Made by a program: the position numbers and the translations under genes. The notes beneath the pieces were generated by a model that saw only the letters and a program-made list of their open reading frames with translations, was not told where the DNA came from and ran no database searches. Shown piece by piece: positions 17,250 to 24,934 of a stretch of DNA of 64,000 nt (positions are counted from its first letter, which is position 1; every line of letters starts with the position of its first letter). Source of the stretch: a virus. The stretch lies in the IMG/VR virus record IMGVR_UViG_3300031963_000016, positions 1-64,000 of that record; one strand, written 5' to 3'.

Positions 17250-17677
17250 TGAAAAAATATCTTACAGAAATGCTTAAAGAAATTAATGAAGATCCAAAAA
17301 CTATTACAACCTATAAAGATGATTTTCTGTTGAAAGTTCTTTTTGCACACGCATTCCTTGATACACATAAGTGGTTGTTGCCTGAAGGAGAACCTCCATT
17401 TAAACCTGCTTCAGAACCTATGGGAATGACAGAAACTAATCTTTTTACAGAAGCAAAAAGATTGTATGTGTTTATGAGATCAGATTTAAAACCTCTCAAG
17501 AGAGAATCTTTGTTCATTGGTCTTTTGGAAGGCATTCATCCAGAAGAAGCAAAAGTTGTTATTGCAGTTAAAGATCAGAAGTTGCATAAACTTTATCCAA
17601 AGATTACTCATAAATTGGTTTCGGATGTTGGCTTTATTCCTCCGCCTGTAAAGAAAGTTGCCTTGCAAGAAAAATAG
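17249..17677 (+). CDS. Conserved T4-like phage protein (DUF6433-like)
   Basis: 142 residues with the recurring features LPEGEPPFKPA, EAKRLYVFMRSDLKPLKRESLFIGLLEGIHPEEAKVV and KLYPKIT, which I associate with the DUF6433 family next to replication genes in T4-like phages. Function unknown. A promoter for the next gene lies within its last 20 bp. Confidence 0.75.
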   Translation: MKKYLTEMLKEINEDPKTITTYKDDFLLKVLFAHAFLDTHKWLLPEGEPPFKPASEPMGMTETNLFTEAKRLYVFMRSDLKPLKRESLFIGLLEGIHPEEAKVVIAVKDQKLHKLYPKITHKLVSDVGFIPPPVKKVALQEK

Positions 17678-17686
17678 TAGTATAAT
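17658..17686 (+). promoter_or_regulatory. Sigma70-type promoter (TTGCCT-17-TATAAT)
   Basis: -35 at 17658-17663 lies inside the end of the upstream gene; -10 TATAAT at 17681-17686. Six bases separate the -10 from the ATG at 17693, so the transcript is probably leaderless. Confidence 0.88.
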
Positions 17687-17692
17687 TATATT

Positions 17693-18370
17693 ATGGAAAA
17701 ACCTAGTGGTGAATTCTTTGAAACTCTCGGACAGTATGTTTACAAATATGTAGATGAAGAGGGTGATGTTCTTTATATCGGTAAAGGGAATGGGGATCGT
17801 TGCCTTTCTCATTTGAAGAGTAAGAAGTATAAGATTGAGAATTGTTCTATTGTTGCTCGCAACTTAGAGCGTTTTGAAAACAAGAAAGATTGGCAGTCGT
17901 TCTTGCTTGAATCATTTTTGATTGCCACTGAATCACCAGAACACAACTCAGTGTCTGGTCATTATAAGGAGTGTTTTGTTATGGCTAGTTTATCATCTTT
18001 GTTTTCTGATTTTGAGTCAGAACAGTATGACAACTTTGAAGTTTTACCGCAATGGTATATCGAGAATTACGATACATTTAAGAATCGTATTCGAGAAATC
18101 AAAATCAATTCCACCACTACATATTTCCTCAGCAATGCCCGCAATGCAATTTACATGATGTGGTATTGGTCACCCAACGAAGAACAAGTTAAGGTTACAT
18201 TTGAAATTAACCAAGACAAAGAACGTATGATAGAGACAAAACGAAAATTGATTGGGTTACTTGAAAAAAAAGGATACGAAACTTTCTCTGATGGTAAAGA
18301 GGCAAAAGTAGCAATTAACGTGGACAGTATCCATACTGTAATCGAACTTTTTGCAGATTTTTGGAAATAA
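17693..18370 (+). CDS. GIY-YIG domain protein
   Basis: 225 residues. The first 80 residues hold a GIY-YIG core (YVYKYVDEEGDVLYIGKGNGDR, then a conserved FLLESFLI helix). The C-terminal part is unfamiliar and may bind DNA. No ribosome site precedes the ATG, consistent with leaderless start at the promoter +1. Could be a degradative or homing-type nuclease; no intron boundary is visible nearby. Confidence 0.8.
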   Translation: MEKPSGEFFETLGQYVYKYVDEEGDVLYIGKGNGDRCLSHLKSKKYKIENCSIVARNLERFENKKDWQSFLLESFLIATESPEHNSVSGHYKECFVMASLSSLFSDFESEQYDNFEVLPQWYIENYDTFKNRIREIKINSTTTYFLSNARNAIYMMWYWSPNEEQVKVTFEINQDKERMIETKRKLIGLLEKKGYETFSDGKEAKVAINVDSIHTVIELFADFWK

Positions 18371-18382
18371 GGAAAATATATT

Positions 18383-19072
18383 ATGCCTAACTGGTGCGAC
18401 AACTCTGTGACATTATATCATGAAGATAAATCAAAGATTGATGCTCTTGCAGAAGAAATGGAAAAGAAAAATGCCACAAATCAATCGATGGCTTGTCCAT
18501 TTCAACATCTTCATCCTCGTCCAGAAGACCAAGAAGAAAATTGGTATGATTGGAATGTGAATAATTGGGGTACAAAGTGGGAAGCAAGTATTATTGATTG
18601 GAGTCGAGACGATGACAATACGATTACAATCTATTTTGAATCAGCTTGGAGTCCACCAATCGCACTCTATGATTACCTGACAGATAATGATTGGGATGTA
18701 AATGCTCTCTATCATGAACCTGGAATGGGATATGCTGGTATGTATAATAATGGTAGTGATGAATATTATGAATATAATCCAGCAGATAAAGATAGCATTG
18801 ATAGTTTACCATCAGATGTGATTGATTTTGCTGGATTAGAAAATGCTCATAATGAATATGTGACTAATCTTCTTGAAGAAGAGTGGGGCGATGCAGAAAG
18901 AACAGAATGGATTGAAGCAAAAACTAGTCCTATCTTAGAAGGATGGTATGAAGTCTCAACCACCAGCTGGGAATTCCCACACTTTATGCAGTTCGTGAAT
19001 GGTGAATGGGATTGTTATGATCCTACTTGTGTTAAACAATGGCGTGGGCTAGCTAATAATCCAAATGTTTAA
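18383..19072 (+). CDS. Api92-like / DUF1281 protein
   Basis: 229 residues. Starts MPNWCDNSVTLY and contains the NNWGTKWEAS and FESAWSPP motifs that define the ferredoxin-like Api92 family found on phages and plasmids. Acidic and tryptophan-rich. Biological role unknown. Overlaps the next gene by 8 bp. Confidence 0.85.
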   Translation: MPNWCDNSVTLYHEDKSKIDALAEEMEKKNATNQSMACPFQHLHPRPEDQEENWYDWNVNNWGTKWEASIIDWSRDDDNTITIYFESAWSPPIALYDYLTDNDWDVNALYHEPGMGYAGMYNNGSDEYYEYNPADKDSIDSLPSDVIDFAGLENAHNEYVTNLLEEEWGDAERTEWIEAKTSPILEGWYEVSTTSWEFPHFMQFVNGEWDCYDPTCVKQWRGLANNPNV

Positions 19073-19838
19073 AAAATCTTTAGATGTTTACTGGTCTCCT
19101 TATGGTGGAAATGGAGAACATACAGAAAGAATAGAATACATGAGATGTATGTCCAACATCTTGTGGATCGAACCACAGCCTTTGTTAAAACATGTAGTTG
19201 AAGAAAGAAATAAAGATGTTTTGTATTTAAAATGTCCTGCATTTACCAGTGTGTATAAAAATACTTTTGTTATAAAATCTCCAGTTGACATTGAATTTAT
19301 CATAGCTCCAGATGCAACTGGTTCTAAAAAAGTTTATACTACCAATGATACTTCTGATATGCACTTAGATTTTTTCACAAACAGAAATGAAGACGAAAAC
19401 AATGTATTTAAGATGATGAGTTTTACTATTAGTTATTTGTTTTACGCCAAAGAAACTGTAGAGATGGAGATATATCCACCAGTGCTTTCTCAACATACAT
19501 CTGAAACTCTAAGGAATATTTCTGTTATCTGTGGAAAATTCGACATATCAAAATGGATCAGACCAGTAGATTTTGCATTCGAAATAATTGATGATTTTAA
19601 ACCTTTGGTATTCAAACGAGGAGATCCACTGTTTTATATCAGATTTAATACTGAAAAATCTGTTAACTTAAAAAGAATAGAATTGAATGACGATATAATT
19701 AAACTTGCAAGCACTAGTATTCGACTTAAAAAATATTTTCCATTCAACTCTCTAAAACAAAATTATGAATTTGCAAAACCATTAATTAACCTATACAATA
19801 AATCTTTATTTAAGAAAAAGTGTCCGTTTAAATTTTAA
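19065..19838 (+). CDS. Phage protein, paralogue of the 30570 gene
   Basis: 257 residues, soluble. It shares spaced motifs with the 247-residue protein at 30570-31313: a CPAF..YKNTFVIK segment and a late (F)xxGDPLFYIRF segment. The family is one I have seen in marine T4-like phages without an assigned function. One bp before the exported protein downstream. Confidence 0.7.
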   Translation: MFKKSLDVYWSPYGGNGEHTERIEYMRCMSNILWIEPQPLLKHVVEERNKDVLYLKCPAFTSVYKNTFVIKSPVDIEFIIAPDATGSKKVYTTNDTSDMHLDFFTNRNEDENNVFKMMSFTISYLFYAKETVEMEIYPPVLSQHTSETLRNISVICGKFDISKWIRPVDFAFEIIDDFKPLVFKRGDPLFYIRFNTEKSVNLKRIELNDDIIKLASTSIRLKKYFPFNSLKQNYEFAKPLINLYNKSLFKKKCPFKF

Positions 19839-19839
19839 T

Positions 19840-20559
19840 ATGAAATCTTTAATAAGTGCGGGTATATTATCTACATTTGTTTTTTCTACCAATGTATATG
19901 CGTTAGATATATCATTCGGTACTGGTGAAGATAAAGATTGTAATATCGCTAGAGCATTTGCAATTAATAATGCGATTGATCATCATGCTGAAAAAGAATT
20001 CGAAGTTATTAAGAGACAAACATGTAGGGAAACAAACTCGACTGGGGTTTCTTGTGAATTTATTAAGAGAACAGAGGTAGAATCTAATGGTGTGTTGAAA
20101 AAAGTTTTAAATGAACGAGTAAGGAAAAATAAACATACTTGTTTAGTTGATGTAAAAATAGAAATTGAACCATCTAGAATATTGCGTGGAGATATTATTA
20201 ATGCAAAAGAGATTGCGATAGATGGTGAGCGTTACAATTTTGATATTATAACAAAAGAACCTTTATATGTTTATTTGTTCAATGCATATCAAAATACAAT
20301 TAAACTAATGTATCCATATGACAATTCTAGTAATTTGTTGCATGGAAGTTTAAGCCTACCAGATGGTAATTGGTGGCAAGCAGATTTACCAAAGGGAGTC
20401 AATCAAAGTGAGGAAACACTTATGGCTGTATTCTCTAAAGAAAAAATTTCTTTTGGTAAACATATGGACAAAGATGAAATTTATCGCCAAATTGCATCAA
20501 TGCCCATGTATTCAAGAAGAGTAGTATATCACAATTTTGTAATAAAACGGAGAAAGTGA
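19840..20559 (+). CDS. Exported DUF4384-like protein
   Basis: 239 residues with a signal peptide (cleavage after VYA). Mature N-terminal part has four cysteines; the C-terminal part (YVYLFNAYQNTIKLMYPYDN...GNWWQADLPKGVNQSEETLMAVFSKE) matches the DUF4384 domain of bacterial surface and flagellar-associated proteins. It immediately precedes a lipoprotein gene, suggesting the two act together in the envelope. Confidence 0.72.
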   Translation: MKSLISAGILSTFVFSTNVYALDISFGTGEDKDCNIARAFAINNAIDHHAEKEFEVIKRQTCRETNSTGVSCEFIKRTEVESNGVLKKVLNERVRKNKHTCLVDVKIEIEPSRILRGDIINAKEIAIDGERYNFDIITKEPLYVYLFNAYQNTIKLMYPYDNSSNLLHGSLSLPDGNWWQADLPKGVNQSEETLMAVFSKEKISFGKHMDKDEIYRQIASMPMYSRRVVYHNFVIKRRK

Positions 20560-20560
20560 A

Positions 20561-21217
20561 ATGAGAACCAAAATGATTATGACATATATCCTCGCTTGTA
20601 GTCTTGGGTTAATAACGGCAGGTTGCACAACATTTAGTAAAGATCCTAATAAGACTGTAGAAATTCCAGCAAACAAACTGGATAATATTCCGCAGTGGTA
20701 TCTAGCAAAAGATCCAGAAGACAAGAAACACATTGTTGTTGTAGCTACAGACATATCTCGTGATATGCAGTTTGCAATTGACAAAGCAACACTTAACGCA
20801 AAGATTCAATTAGCATCTAGGTTAAAAACAGATGTTGATTCTCTAATGCGTGAATCTACAACCGAATCAGGAAACACTGGCTCTGGTAATGTTGAACGAG
20901 AAATTGATCGTGTATCAAAAGTTCGTGTTAAACAAGCACTTGGATTCTTTAAACGAGAGAATGTTGCAGTGTTTAGAGAAGGAGATAACTATCGTGCATA
21001 TGTACAATACAAAATTTCTATTGAAGATGTACATCAGTTTACACGAAAGGGAGACAACAAATCTCGTGAAGATCGTTTAAAAGAATTGGATGGAGAGAAA
21101 GTATCTTCTGCGCCCAATGTTGACTTGTTAGATGTTAATAATGAAGAATATAAACGTCTCCGTGCTGAAGCATTACAAAAACCAAATGCTGTCGTACAAA
21201 GATATACAATTCAATAA
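20561..21217 (+). CDS. LPP20-like outer-membrane lipoprotein
   Basis: 218 residues. Signal peptide ends in a lipobox (LITAGC), so the protein is lipidated and exported. The mature domain (IPQWYL..., DISRDMQFAIDKATLNAKIQLASRL, a YRAYVQYKI strand) follows the LPP20/FlgP architecture. Ribosome site GGAGAAAG. Such lipoproteins are unusual in phages; superinfection exclusion or envelope modification is conceivable but unproven. Confidence 0.78.
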   Translation: MRTKMIMTYILACSLGLITAGCTTFSKDPNKTVEIPANKLDNIPQWYLAKDPEDKKHIVVVATDISRDMQFAIDKATLNAKIQLASRLKTDVDSLMRESTTESGNTGSGNVEREIDRVSKVRVKQALGFFKRENVAVFREGDNYRAYVQYKISIEDVHQFTRKGDNKSREDRLKELDGEKVSSAPNVDLLDVNNEEYKRLRAEALQKPNAVVQRYTIQ

Positions 21218-21218
21218 T

Positions 21219-21647
21219 ATGAAACAGAAGTGGATTGACGCATTTATGGATACAGCTGAGAGATTCGCTCAGCTGTCCAGTGCTAAAAGACTGCAGGTCG
21301 GTGCGGTTGTCGTAAAAGACAATCGTATCATCTCAATTGGATATAATGGTATGCCATCTGGTTGGGACAATAATTGCGAACAAATAGTACAACATTCAGA
21401 TGATACAGTCGAGTTAAAGACAAAAGATGAAGTAATCCATGCTGAAGCCAATGCAATTAGTAAACTAGCAAAAAGTGGAGACAGCGGCAATGGCGCATAT
21501 CTATTTTGCACTCATGCACCTTGTATTCATTGTGCAAAGATCGTATATGGTGCAGGGATAAGTAAAGTGTTCTATCGTGATTCTTATCGAGACGATAGTG
21601 GTATTGATTTTTTAACTAAATGTAACATTGAAGTTACTAAAACATAA
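21219..21647 (+). CDS. dCMP deaminase
   Basis: 142 residues from the ATG 1 bp after the lipoprotein stop. Deaminates dCMP to dUMP to feed thymidylate synthesis. Zinc/active-site motifs HAEANAI and THAPCIHCAK (HxE...PCxxC) are intact, as is the N-terminal KRLQVGAVVVKDNRIISIGYNG of the family. T4 CD has the same function. Confidence 0.93.
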   Translation: MKQKWIDAFMDTAERFAQLSSAKRLQVGAVVVKDNRIISIGYNGMPSGWDNNCEQIVQHSDDTVELKTKDEVIHAEANAISKLAKSGDSGNGAYLFCTHAPCIHCAKIVYGAGISKVFYRDSYRDDSGIDFLTKCNIEVTKT

Positions 21648-21658
21648 AGGAAATTTAA

Positions 21659-22204
21659 ATGAAGACAGTAGGAGATAAACTCGATTCATTCGTTGTTACT
21701 GGAGTTCGTCCTGGACAACCACAAGACGCATTTTTTGATATTACGGAGAAATCATTTGAGGGAAAGTGGAAAGTAATCGTTTACTATCCAAAAGATTTTA
21801 CATTCGTATGTCCTACAGAAATTGTAGCATATGATAAATTGTTTCAAGATTTTACAGATCGTGACGCAGTTCTCTTGACAGGTAGCACTGATAATGAGTT
21901 TTGTAAAGTTGAATGGCAAAGATCACATGCTGAATTAAAACAAATTAAACATATTCAATTTGCTGATACTCAGCGTGAGTGGGATAAATCCTTGATCGAT
22001 CAACTTGGTGTGTTCTATAATCCAGCAGGTGCTGCTTTGCGTGCTACATTTATTGTAGATCCAGAGAATGTAATTCAGCATGTGACTGTGAACAATCTAA
22101 ATGTAGGTCGTTCACCTGAAGAGACATTGCGTATCCTTGATGCACTTCAAACTGGCGAGCTATGCGCATGTAATCGTACTGTTGGTGGAGAAACACTTAA
22201 ATGA
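21659..22204 (+). CDS. ahpC: AhpC-type peroxiredoxin
   Basis: 181 residues, full length for AhpC. Peroxidatic cysteine C51 in DFTFVCPTE; candidate resolving cysteines C169 and C171 in GELCACNR near the C-terminus. It reduces H2O2 and organic peroxides. Ribosome site AAAGGAAA. The next two genes overlap by 4 bp each and the third is AhpD, the classical reductant partner. Confidence 0.94.
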   Translation: MKTVGDKLDSFVVTGVRPGQPQDAFFDITEKSFEGKWKVIVYYPKDFTFVCPTEIVAYDKLFQDFTDRDAVLLTGSTDNEFCKVEWQRSHAELKQIKHIQFADTQREWDKSLIDQLGVFYNPAGAALRATFIVDPENVIQHVTVNNLNVGRSPEETLRILDALQTGELCACNRTVGGETLK

Positions 22205-22614
22205 TTGATTGTATGATCATTGGAGATAGTATCGCAGTTGGTGTGGCGATGGCTAGACCTGATTGTGTAAGTTATTCTCGTGGTGGATGGAACAGCTGGC
22301 AATGGAATAAAGATTATTTGTCAGTGGCTTCTACTCGTCAGCCAAAAACTTTAATTATTAGTCTGGGTGCTAATGATCATAAGGGTGTTAAAACAGAACA
22401 AGAGTTGCGAAAAATGCGTGCTGCTATAAAAGCAGATCGTGTCTTCTGGATTAGTCCAGGAGCAGAAAGAAAACCTGTTCCTCAAGAAGCAATAGAAAAA
22501 ATTGCTAAAGAATATAATGATGTAGTTCTTCCAAGACCTACTCAACATATGAGTTCTGATGGAATACATCCCACAGGTCGTGGATATAAATTATTAGGAG
22601 ATCAAACAAAATGA
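22201..22614 (+). CDS. SGNH-fold hydrolase
   Basis: 137 residues. Block I GDSIAVG (nucleophile Ser), block III LGANDHK, and block V SSDGIHPTGRGY (Asp-x-x-His) of the SGNH/GDSL esterase family. Short for the family, so a minimal domain. Substrate unknown: it could deacylate lipid, glycan or peptidoglycan groups. Lies between ahpC and ahpD with 4-bp overlaps. Confidence 0.85.
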   Translation: MIDCMIIGDSIAVGVAMARPDCVSYSRGGWNSWQWNKDYLSVASTRQPKTLIISLGANDHKGVKTEQELRKMRAAIKADRVFWISPGAERKPVPQEAIEKIAKEYNDVVLPRPTQHMSSDGIHPTGRGYKLLGDQTK

Positions 22615-23117
22615 GTTTTATTGACTCTGTTAAAGAAGCATTACCAGAATACGCAAAGGATACTAAATTAAATATTGATTCAGTTCTTTTACGTAGTACT
22701 CTAGATGCAGATGAGGCGATGGGTTGTGCAGTTGCTGCATTAGCAGCAACTGGTAATGGTAAGTTATTAAATTTACTACTTGCTGATGCACCATCTGATG
22801 CTACTGCTGCAATGACTGCTGCAAGTTTGATGGCGCAGAACAATGTTTGGTATCCATATGTTGAGATGACGAATGATCCTAATCTAAAAGGATTGCCAGC
22901 ACAATTAAGAATGAATGCCATTACTACTAGTGGTGGTACAACAAAAGGTAGATTTGAAGCGTATTCTCTTGCTGCAAGTATTGTTGGCAAATGTCATTTT
23001 TGTGTGAAGGCACATTATGATGGACTAAAAAGACTAGGTTACACTGTTGAACAATTGCGAGACATTGGACGAATTGCTGCAGTTATGAATGCATGTGCAA
23101 AAGTATTAAATAATTAA
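22611..23117 (+). CDS. ahpD: AhpD-like alkylhydroperoxidase
   Basis: 168 residues. The AhpD/carboxymuconolactone-decarboxylase active site is intact: E116, C128-x-x-C131 and H135 (GKCHFCVKAH), with the same E-to-C spacing of 12 as in mycobacterial AhpD. In that system AhpD recycles AhpC using dihydrolipoamide. Last gene of the operon; a hairpin follows at 23124. Confidence 0.92.
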   Translation: MSFIDSVKEALPEYAKDTKLNIDSVLLRSTLDADEAMGCAVAALAATGNGKLLNLLLADAPSDATAAMTAASLMAQNNVWYPYVEMTNDPNLKGLPAQLRMNAITTSGGTTKGRFEAYSLAASIVGKCHFCVKAHYDGLKRLGYTVEQLRDIGRIAAVMNACAKVLNN

Positions 23118-23123
23118 AATTTT

Positions 23124-23156
23124 GACAAAAATAACATTTTCAGATAAATTTTTGTC
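23124..23156 (+). terminator. Hairpin after the ahpCD operon
   Basis: Nine-bp inverted repeat GACAAAAAT / ATTTTTGTC beginning 7 bp after the ahpD stop. T-rich 3' arm; could act as an intrinsic terminator although no long T tail follows. Confidence 0.55.
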
Positions 23157-23175
23157 TAAATAGATATAGAAGTAT

Positions 23176-23204
23176 GGATAACCCTGCAAGCAATAGGGTT
23201 ATCC
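23176..23204 (+). other. Perfect 10-bp hairpin upstream of the tRNA promoter
   Basis: GGATAACCCT / AGGGTTATCC around a 9-base loop, no T tail. Lies 10 bp upstream of the -35 box at 23214; it may be an RNA 3' end of the upstream operon or a protein-binding palindrome. Confidence 0.6.
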
Positions 23205-23213
23205 AGAAACTGC

Positions 23214-23242
23214 TTGACAAATAACCAAATTTAGGGAATAAT
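23214..23242 (+). promoter_or_regulatory. Sigma70-type promoter upstream of the tRNA array (TTGACA-17-AATAAT)
   Basis: Consensus -35 TTGACA at 23214-23219, 17-bp spacer, -10 AATAAT at 23237-23242 in the context GAATAATCTCT, shared with the promoter at 36486. Confidence 0.85.
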
Positions 23243-23252
23243 CTCTTCTATT

Positions 23253-23430
23253 ATGAAACTCAGATCGATATCCACTGTAGCAAAGCATTTACCACCAACA
23301 AGTGGTTGGACATGCTCACGCCCACAGTTTGGATATGCCATTGAGAATGATACTGGGGGTTTGGCAAGTAGATAGAGATACATCTGTATACTTACCAAAC
23401 CCTCTGAGATGAAAATCCAGAGGGTTTTTT
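23253..23430 (+). promoter_or_regulatory. tRNA-array leader with mutually exclusive hairpins (possible attenuator)
   Basis: Transcribed leader. The 5' part could encode a 40-residue peptide (ATG 23253, stop 23373-23375) but without a ribosome site. Next, GGGTTTGGxAAGTA near 23357-23370 can pair with TACTTACCAAACCC near 23390-23402 (one mismatch). That pairing uses the AAACCC bases that form the 5' arm of a second hairpin, AAACCCTCTG 23397-23406 / CAGAGGGTTT 23418-23427, which ends in six T. The two folds exclude each other, the layout of an attenuator. Regulation is inference. Confidence 0.6.
23397..23430 (+). terminator. Intrinsic terminator in the tRNA leader
   Basis: Ten-bp stem AAACCCTCTG / CAGAGGGTTT with an 11-base loop and T tail to 23430. 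It lies between the promoter at 23214 and the first tRNA, so read-through would be needed for expression. Confidence 0.85.
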
Positions 23431-23437
23431 GTTTTAT

Positions 23438-23452
23438 TGCTCTTTAAAAATT
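23438..23452 (+). promoter_or_regulatory. boxA-like antitermination element
   Basis: TGCTCTTTAAAAATT closely matches the boxA of bacterial rRNA operons (TGCTCTTTAACAA), bound by NusB-NusE to prevent early termination. It is 11 bp before the first tRNA gene and just after a terminator. Confidence 0.65.
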
Positions 23453-23462
23453 CGGGATTCTG

Positions 23463-23539
23463 TAGGGGATTCGCCAAGTTGGTAAGGCATCGGATTTTGA
23501 TTCCGACATGCGGTGGTTCGAGTCCATCATCCCCTGCCA
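23463..23539 (+). tRNA. tRNA-Gln (UUG)
   Basis: Cloverleaf with TAGGGGA/TCCCCTG acceptor (U1-G72 wobble), anticodon loop TTTTGAT with TTG, TTCGA T-loop, encoded CCA. First gene of the array. The following 39 bp can fold into a long imperfect hairpin with the CCA. Confidence 0.92.
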
Positions 23540-23578
23540 AACAAATGTGCATTTGCACGAGGAAGTGTGCATCTGTTT

Positions 23579-23652
23579 GGGGGTATAACTTAGTGGTAAA
23601 GTAGTAGGCTTTTAACCTATTAACCAGAGTTCGATTCTCTGTGCCCCTACCA
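23579..23652 (+). tRNA. tRNA-Lys (UUU)
   Basis: Acceptor GGGGGTA/TGCCCCT, anticodon loop CTTTTAA, T-arm CAGAG-TTCGATT-CTCTG, discriminator A, encoded CCA. Confidence 0.92.
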
Positions 23653-23660
23653 AATTCAGT

Positions 23661-23736
23661 GGTGTCTATAGTGTAGTGGTCTGCACTTCTTGCTGTGAAC
23701 GAGAGAGTATGAGTTCGATCCTCATTAGACACCCCA
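23661..23736 (+). tRNA. tRNA-His (GUG)
   Basis: Anticodon loop CTGTGAA. Carries the histidine identity pair: extra G(-1) opposite C73, then encoded CCA. Confidence 0.93.
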
Positions 23737-23737
23737 T

Positions 23738-23813
23738 GCAACTCTAGCTGATGTGGTCATAGCGGTGGTCTGAAGAGCCATTGAAACAGGTTCGATTCCT
23801 GTGGGTTGCACCA
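23738..23813 (+). tRNA. tRNA-Phe (GAA)
   Basis: Acceptor GCAACTC/GGGTTGC, anticodon loop CTGAAGA, discriminator A, encoded CCA. Starts 1 bp after tRNA-His. Confidence 0.9.
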
Positions 23814-23822
23814 AAAGATTTT

Positions 23823-23897
23823 ACCGATGTAGCTCAGTGGTAGAGCAGTGTCTTGATAAGGCATTGGTCGGTGGTTCAATCCCACTCATCGGTACCA
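23823..23897 (+). tRNA. tRNA-Ile (GAU)
   Basis: Acceptor ACCGATG/CATCGGT, anticodon loop TTGATAA, encoded CCA. Confidence 0.93.
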
Positions 23898-23903
23898 AGA
23901 TAC

Positions 23904-23978
23904 GCTTCGTTAACTCAGCGGTAGAGTGTCTCCCTTACAAGGAGAAGGTCGGCAGTTCGATCCTGTCACGAAGCACCA
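23904..23978 (+). tRNA. tRNA-Val (UAC)
   Basis: Acceptor GCTTCGT/ACGAAGC, anticodon loop CTTACAA, encoded CCA. Confidence 0.93.
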
Positions 23979-23983
23979 ATACT

Positions 23984-24057
23984 GGGGGATTAGTTAAATG
24001 GGATAACATTGGCTTTGCAAGTCAAGATTGAGAGTTCGATTCTCTCATCCTCCACCA
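23984..24057 (+). tRNA. tRNA-Ala (UGC)
   Basis: Acceptor GGGGGAT/ATCCTCC, containing a G3-U70 pair, the alanine identity element; anticodon loop TTTGCAA; encoded CCA. Confidence 0.92.
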
Positions 24058-24058
24058 T

Positions 24059-24133
24059 ACCCGATTGGTGAAATGAATATCACATCTTGCTACGAACGAG
24101 AAGTTGGGAGTTTGATTCTCTCATTGGGTGCCA
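24059..24133 (+). tRNA. tRNA-Arg (ACG)
   Basis: Acceptor ACCCGAT/ATTGGGT, anticodon loop CTACGAA, encoded CCA. A34 would need host TadA for inosine. The T-loop reads TTTGATT, with T in place of the near-universal C56. Confidence 0.82.
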
Positions 24134-24140
24134 AAATTAT

Positions 24141-24232
24141 GGAGAGTAATGCAGGTGCGTTGGTGCGCCGACCAGCCTTGAAAACTGGGTTCTCAGAAAT
24201 GGGATGGGGTTCGACTCCTCTGCTCTCCGCCA
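24141..24232 (+). tRNA. tRNA-Ser (UGA)
   Basis: Class II tRNA with long variable arm, acceptor GGAGAGT/GCTCTCC, anticodon loop CTTGAAA, discriminator G, encoded CCA. Confidence 0.9.
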
Positions 24233-24268
24233 TTATACATACATAAGTAGATAACAAAGGAGATACTT

Positions 24269-24841
24269 ATGAATTTAGATGTTGATCAAAAAATTGTTGG
24301 TGACATGCCACTAGAGTTAATTAATAATCTTCTTAGTTCAATTGATGAAGAAGATTGGTATGCTGGTGATTATCGTCAACGTGTTGGTAATATGAGTGAT
24401 TGTAATTCAATACCAATTTATCACACTCCTTTGTGCGCTTCTGGTAGATGTGATATGGAACCAATCAGAAGTATACGCAAAGAAAAAATGTACAATAAGT
24501 TTTTTCCACTTGTTGAGCCGATATTAGAAGAGTTAAGAAAGTATTATGAGTTTAGACAGTACTCTTGTTTTATGGCAAGATTACATCCAGGTGGAATAAT
24601 TGGTGAACATATTGATCGTGGTAGTTTCTTAGAACTCTGTCATCGTGTGCATGTACCACTAAAATCTAATTCAAAAATAAGATACGTAATTGATGGAAAA
24701 TCTTATTATTGGGAACCAGGAAAGATTTATGAGTTTAACAATACTAAAATGCATGGCGTATATAATGAATCAGATGAACATCGAATTCATTTAGTTGTAA
24801 ATTTGTATAATCTTACTGACGAACAACTAGAAAAAGATTAA
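24269..24841 (+). CDS. 2OG-Fe(II) oxygenase (aspartyl-hydroxylase-like)
   Basis: 190 residues, inserted in the tRNA array with an AAAGGAG site. A double-stranded beta-helix dioxygenase is suggested by GEHIDRG (H-x-D), CHRVHVPLKSN, YEFNNTKMHGVYNES and DEHRIHLVVNLY (distal His and 2OG-binding Arg). Predicted to hydroxylate an amino-acid side chain or small molecule; substrate unknown. Its stop lies 1 bp before tRNA-Ser(GCU). Confidence 0.8.
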   Translation: MNLDVDQKIVGDMPLELINNLLSSIDEEDWYAGDYRQRVGNMSDCNSIPIYHTPLCASGRCDMEPIRSIRKEKMYNKFFPLVEPILEELRKYYEFRQYSCFMARLHPGGIIGEHIDRGSFLELCHRVHVPLKSNSKIRYVIDGKSYYWEPGKIYEFNNTKMHGVYNESDEHRIHLVVNLYNLTDEQLEKD

Positions 24842-24842
24842 T

Positions 24843-24930
24843 GGAGAGTTGGCAGAGTGGTTAATGCAGCAGTTTGCTAAACTGTCGTTTCGAAAGAGGC
24901 GCATAGGTTCGAATCCTATACTCTCCGCCA
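24843..24930 (+). tRNA. tRNA-Ser (GCU)
   Basis: Class II, acceptor GGAGAGT/ACTCTCC, anticodon loop TTGCTAA, long variable arm, encoded CCA. Confidence 0.9.
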
Positions 24931-24934
24931 AATT

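Noticed and set aside
23316-23741. Minus-strand open frame of about 140 codons across the tRNA leader and first tRNAs
   Set aside because: It crosses tRNA-Gln, tRNA-Lys and tRNA-His in antisense; stable RNA genes explain the lack of stops.
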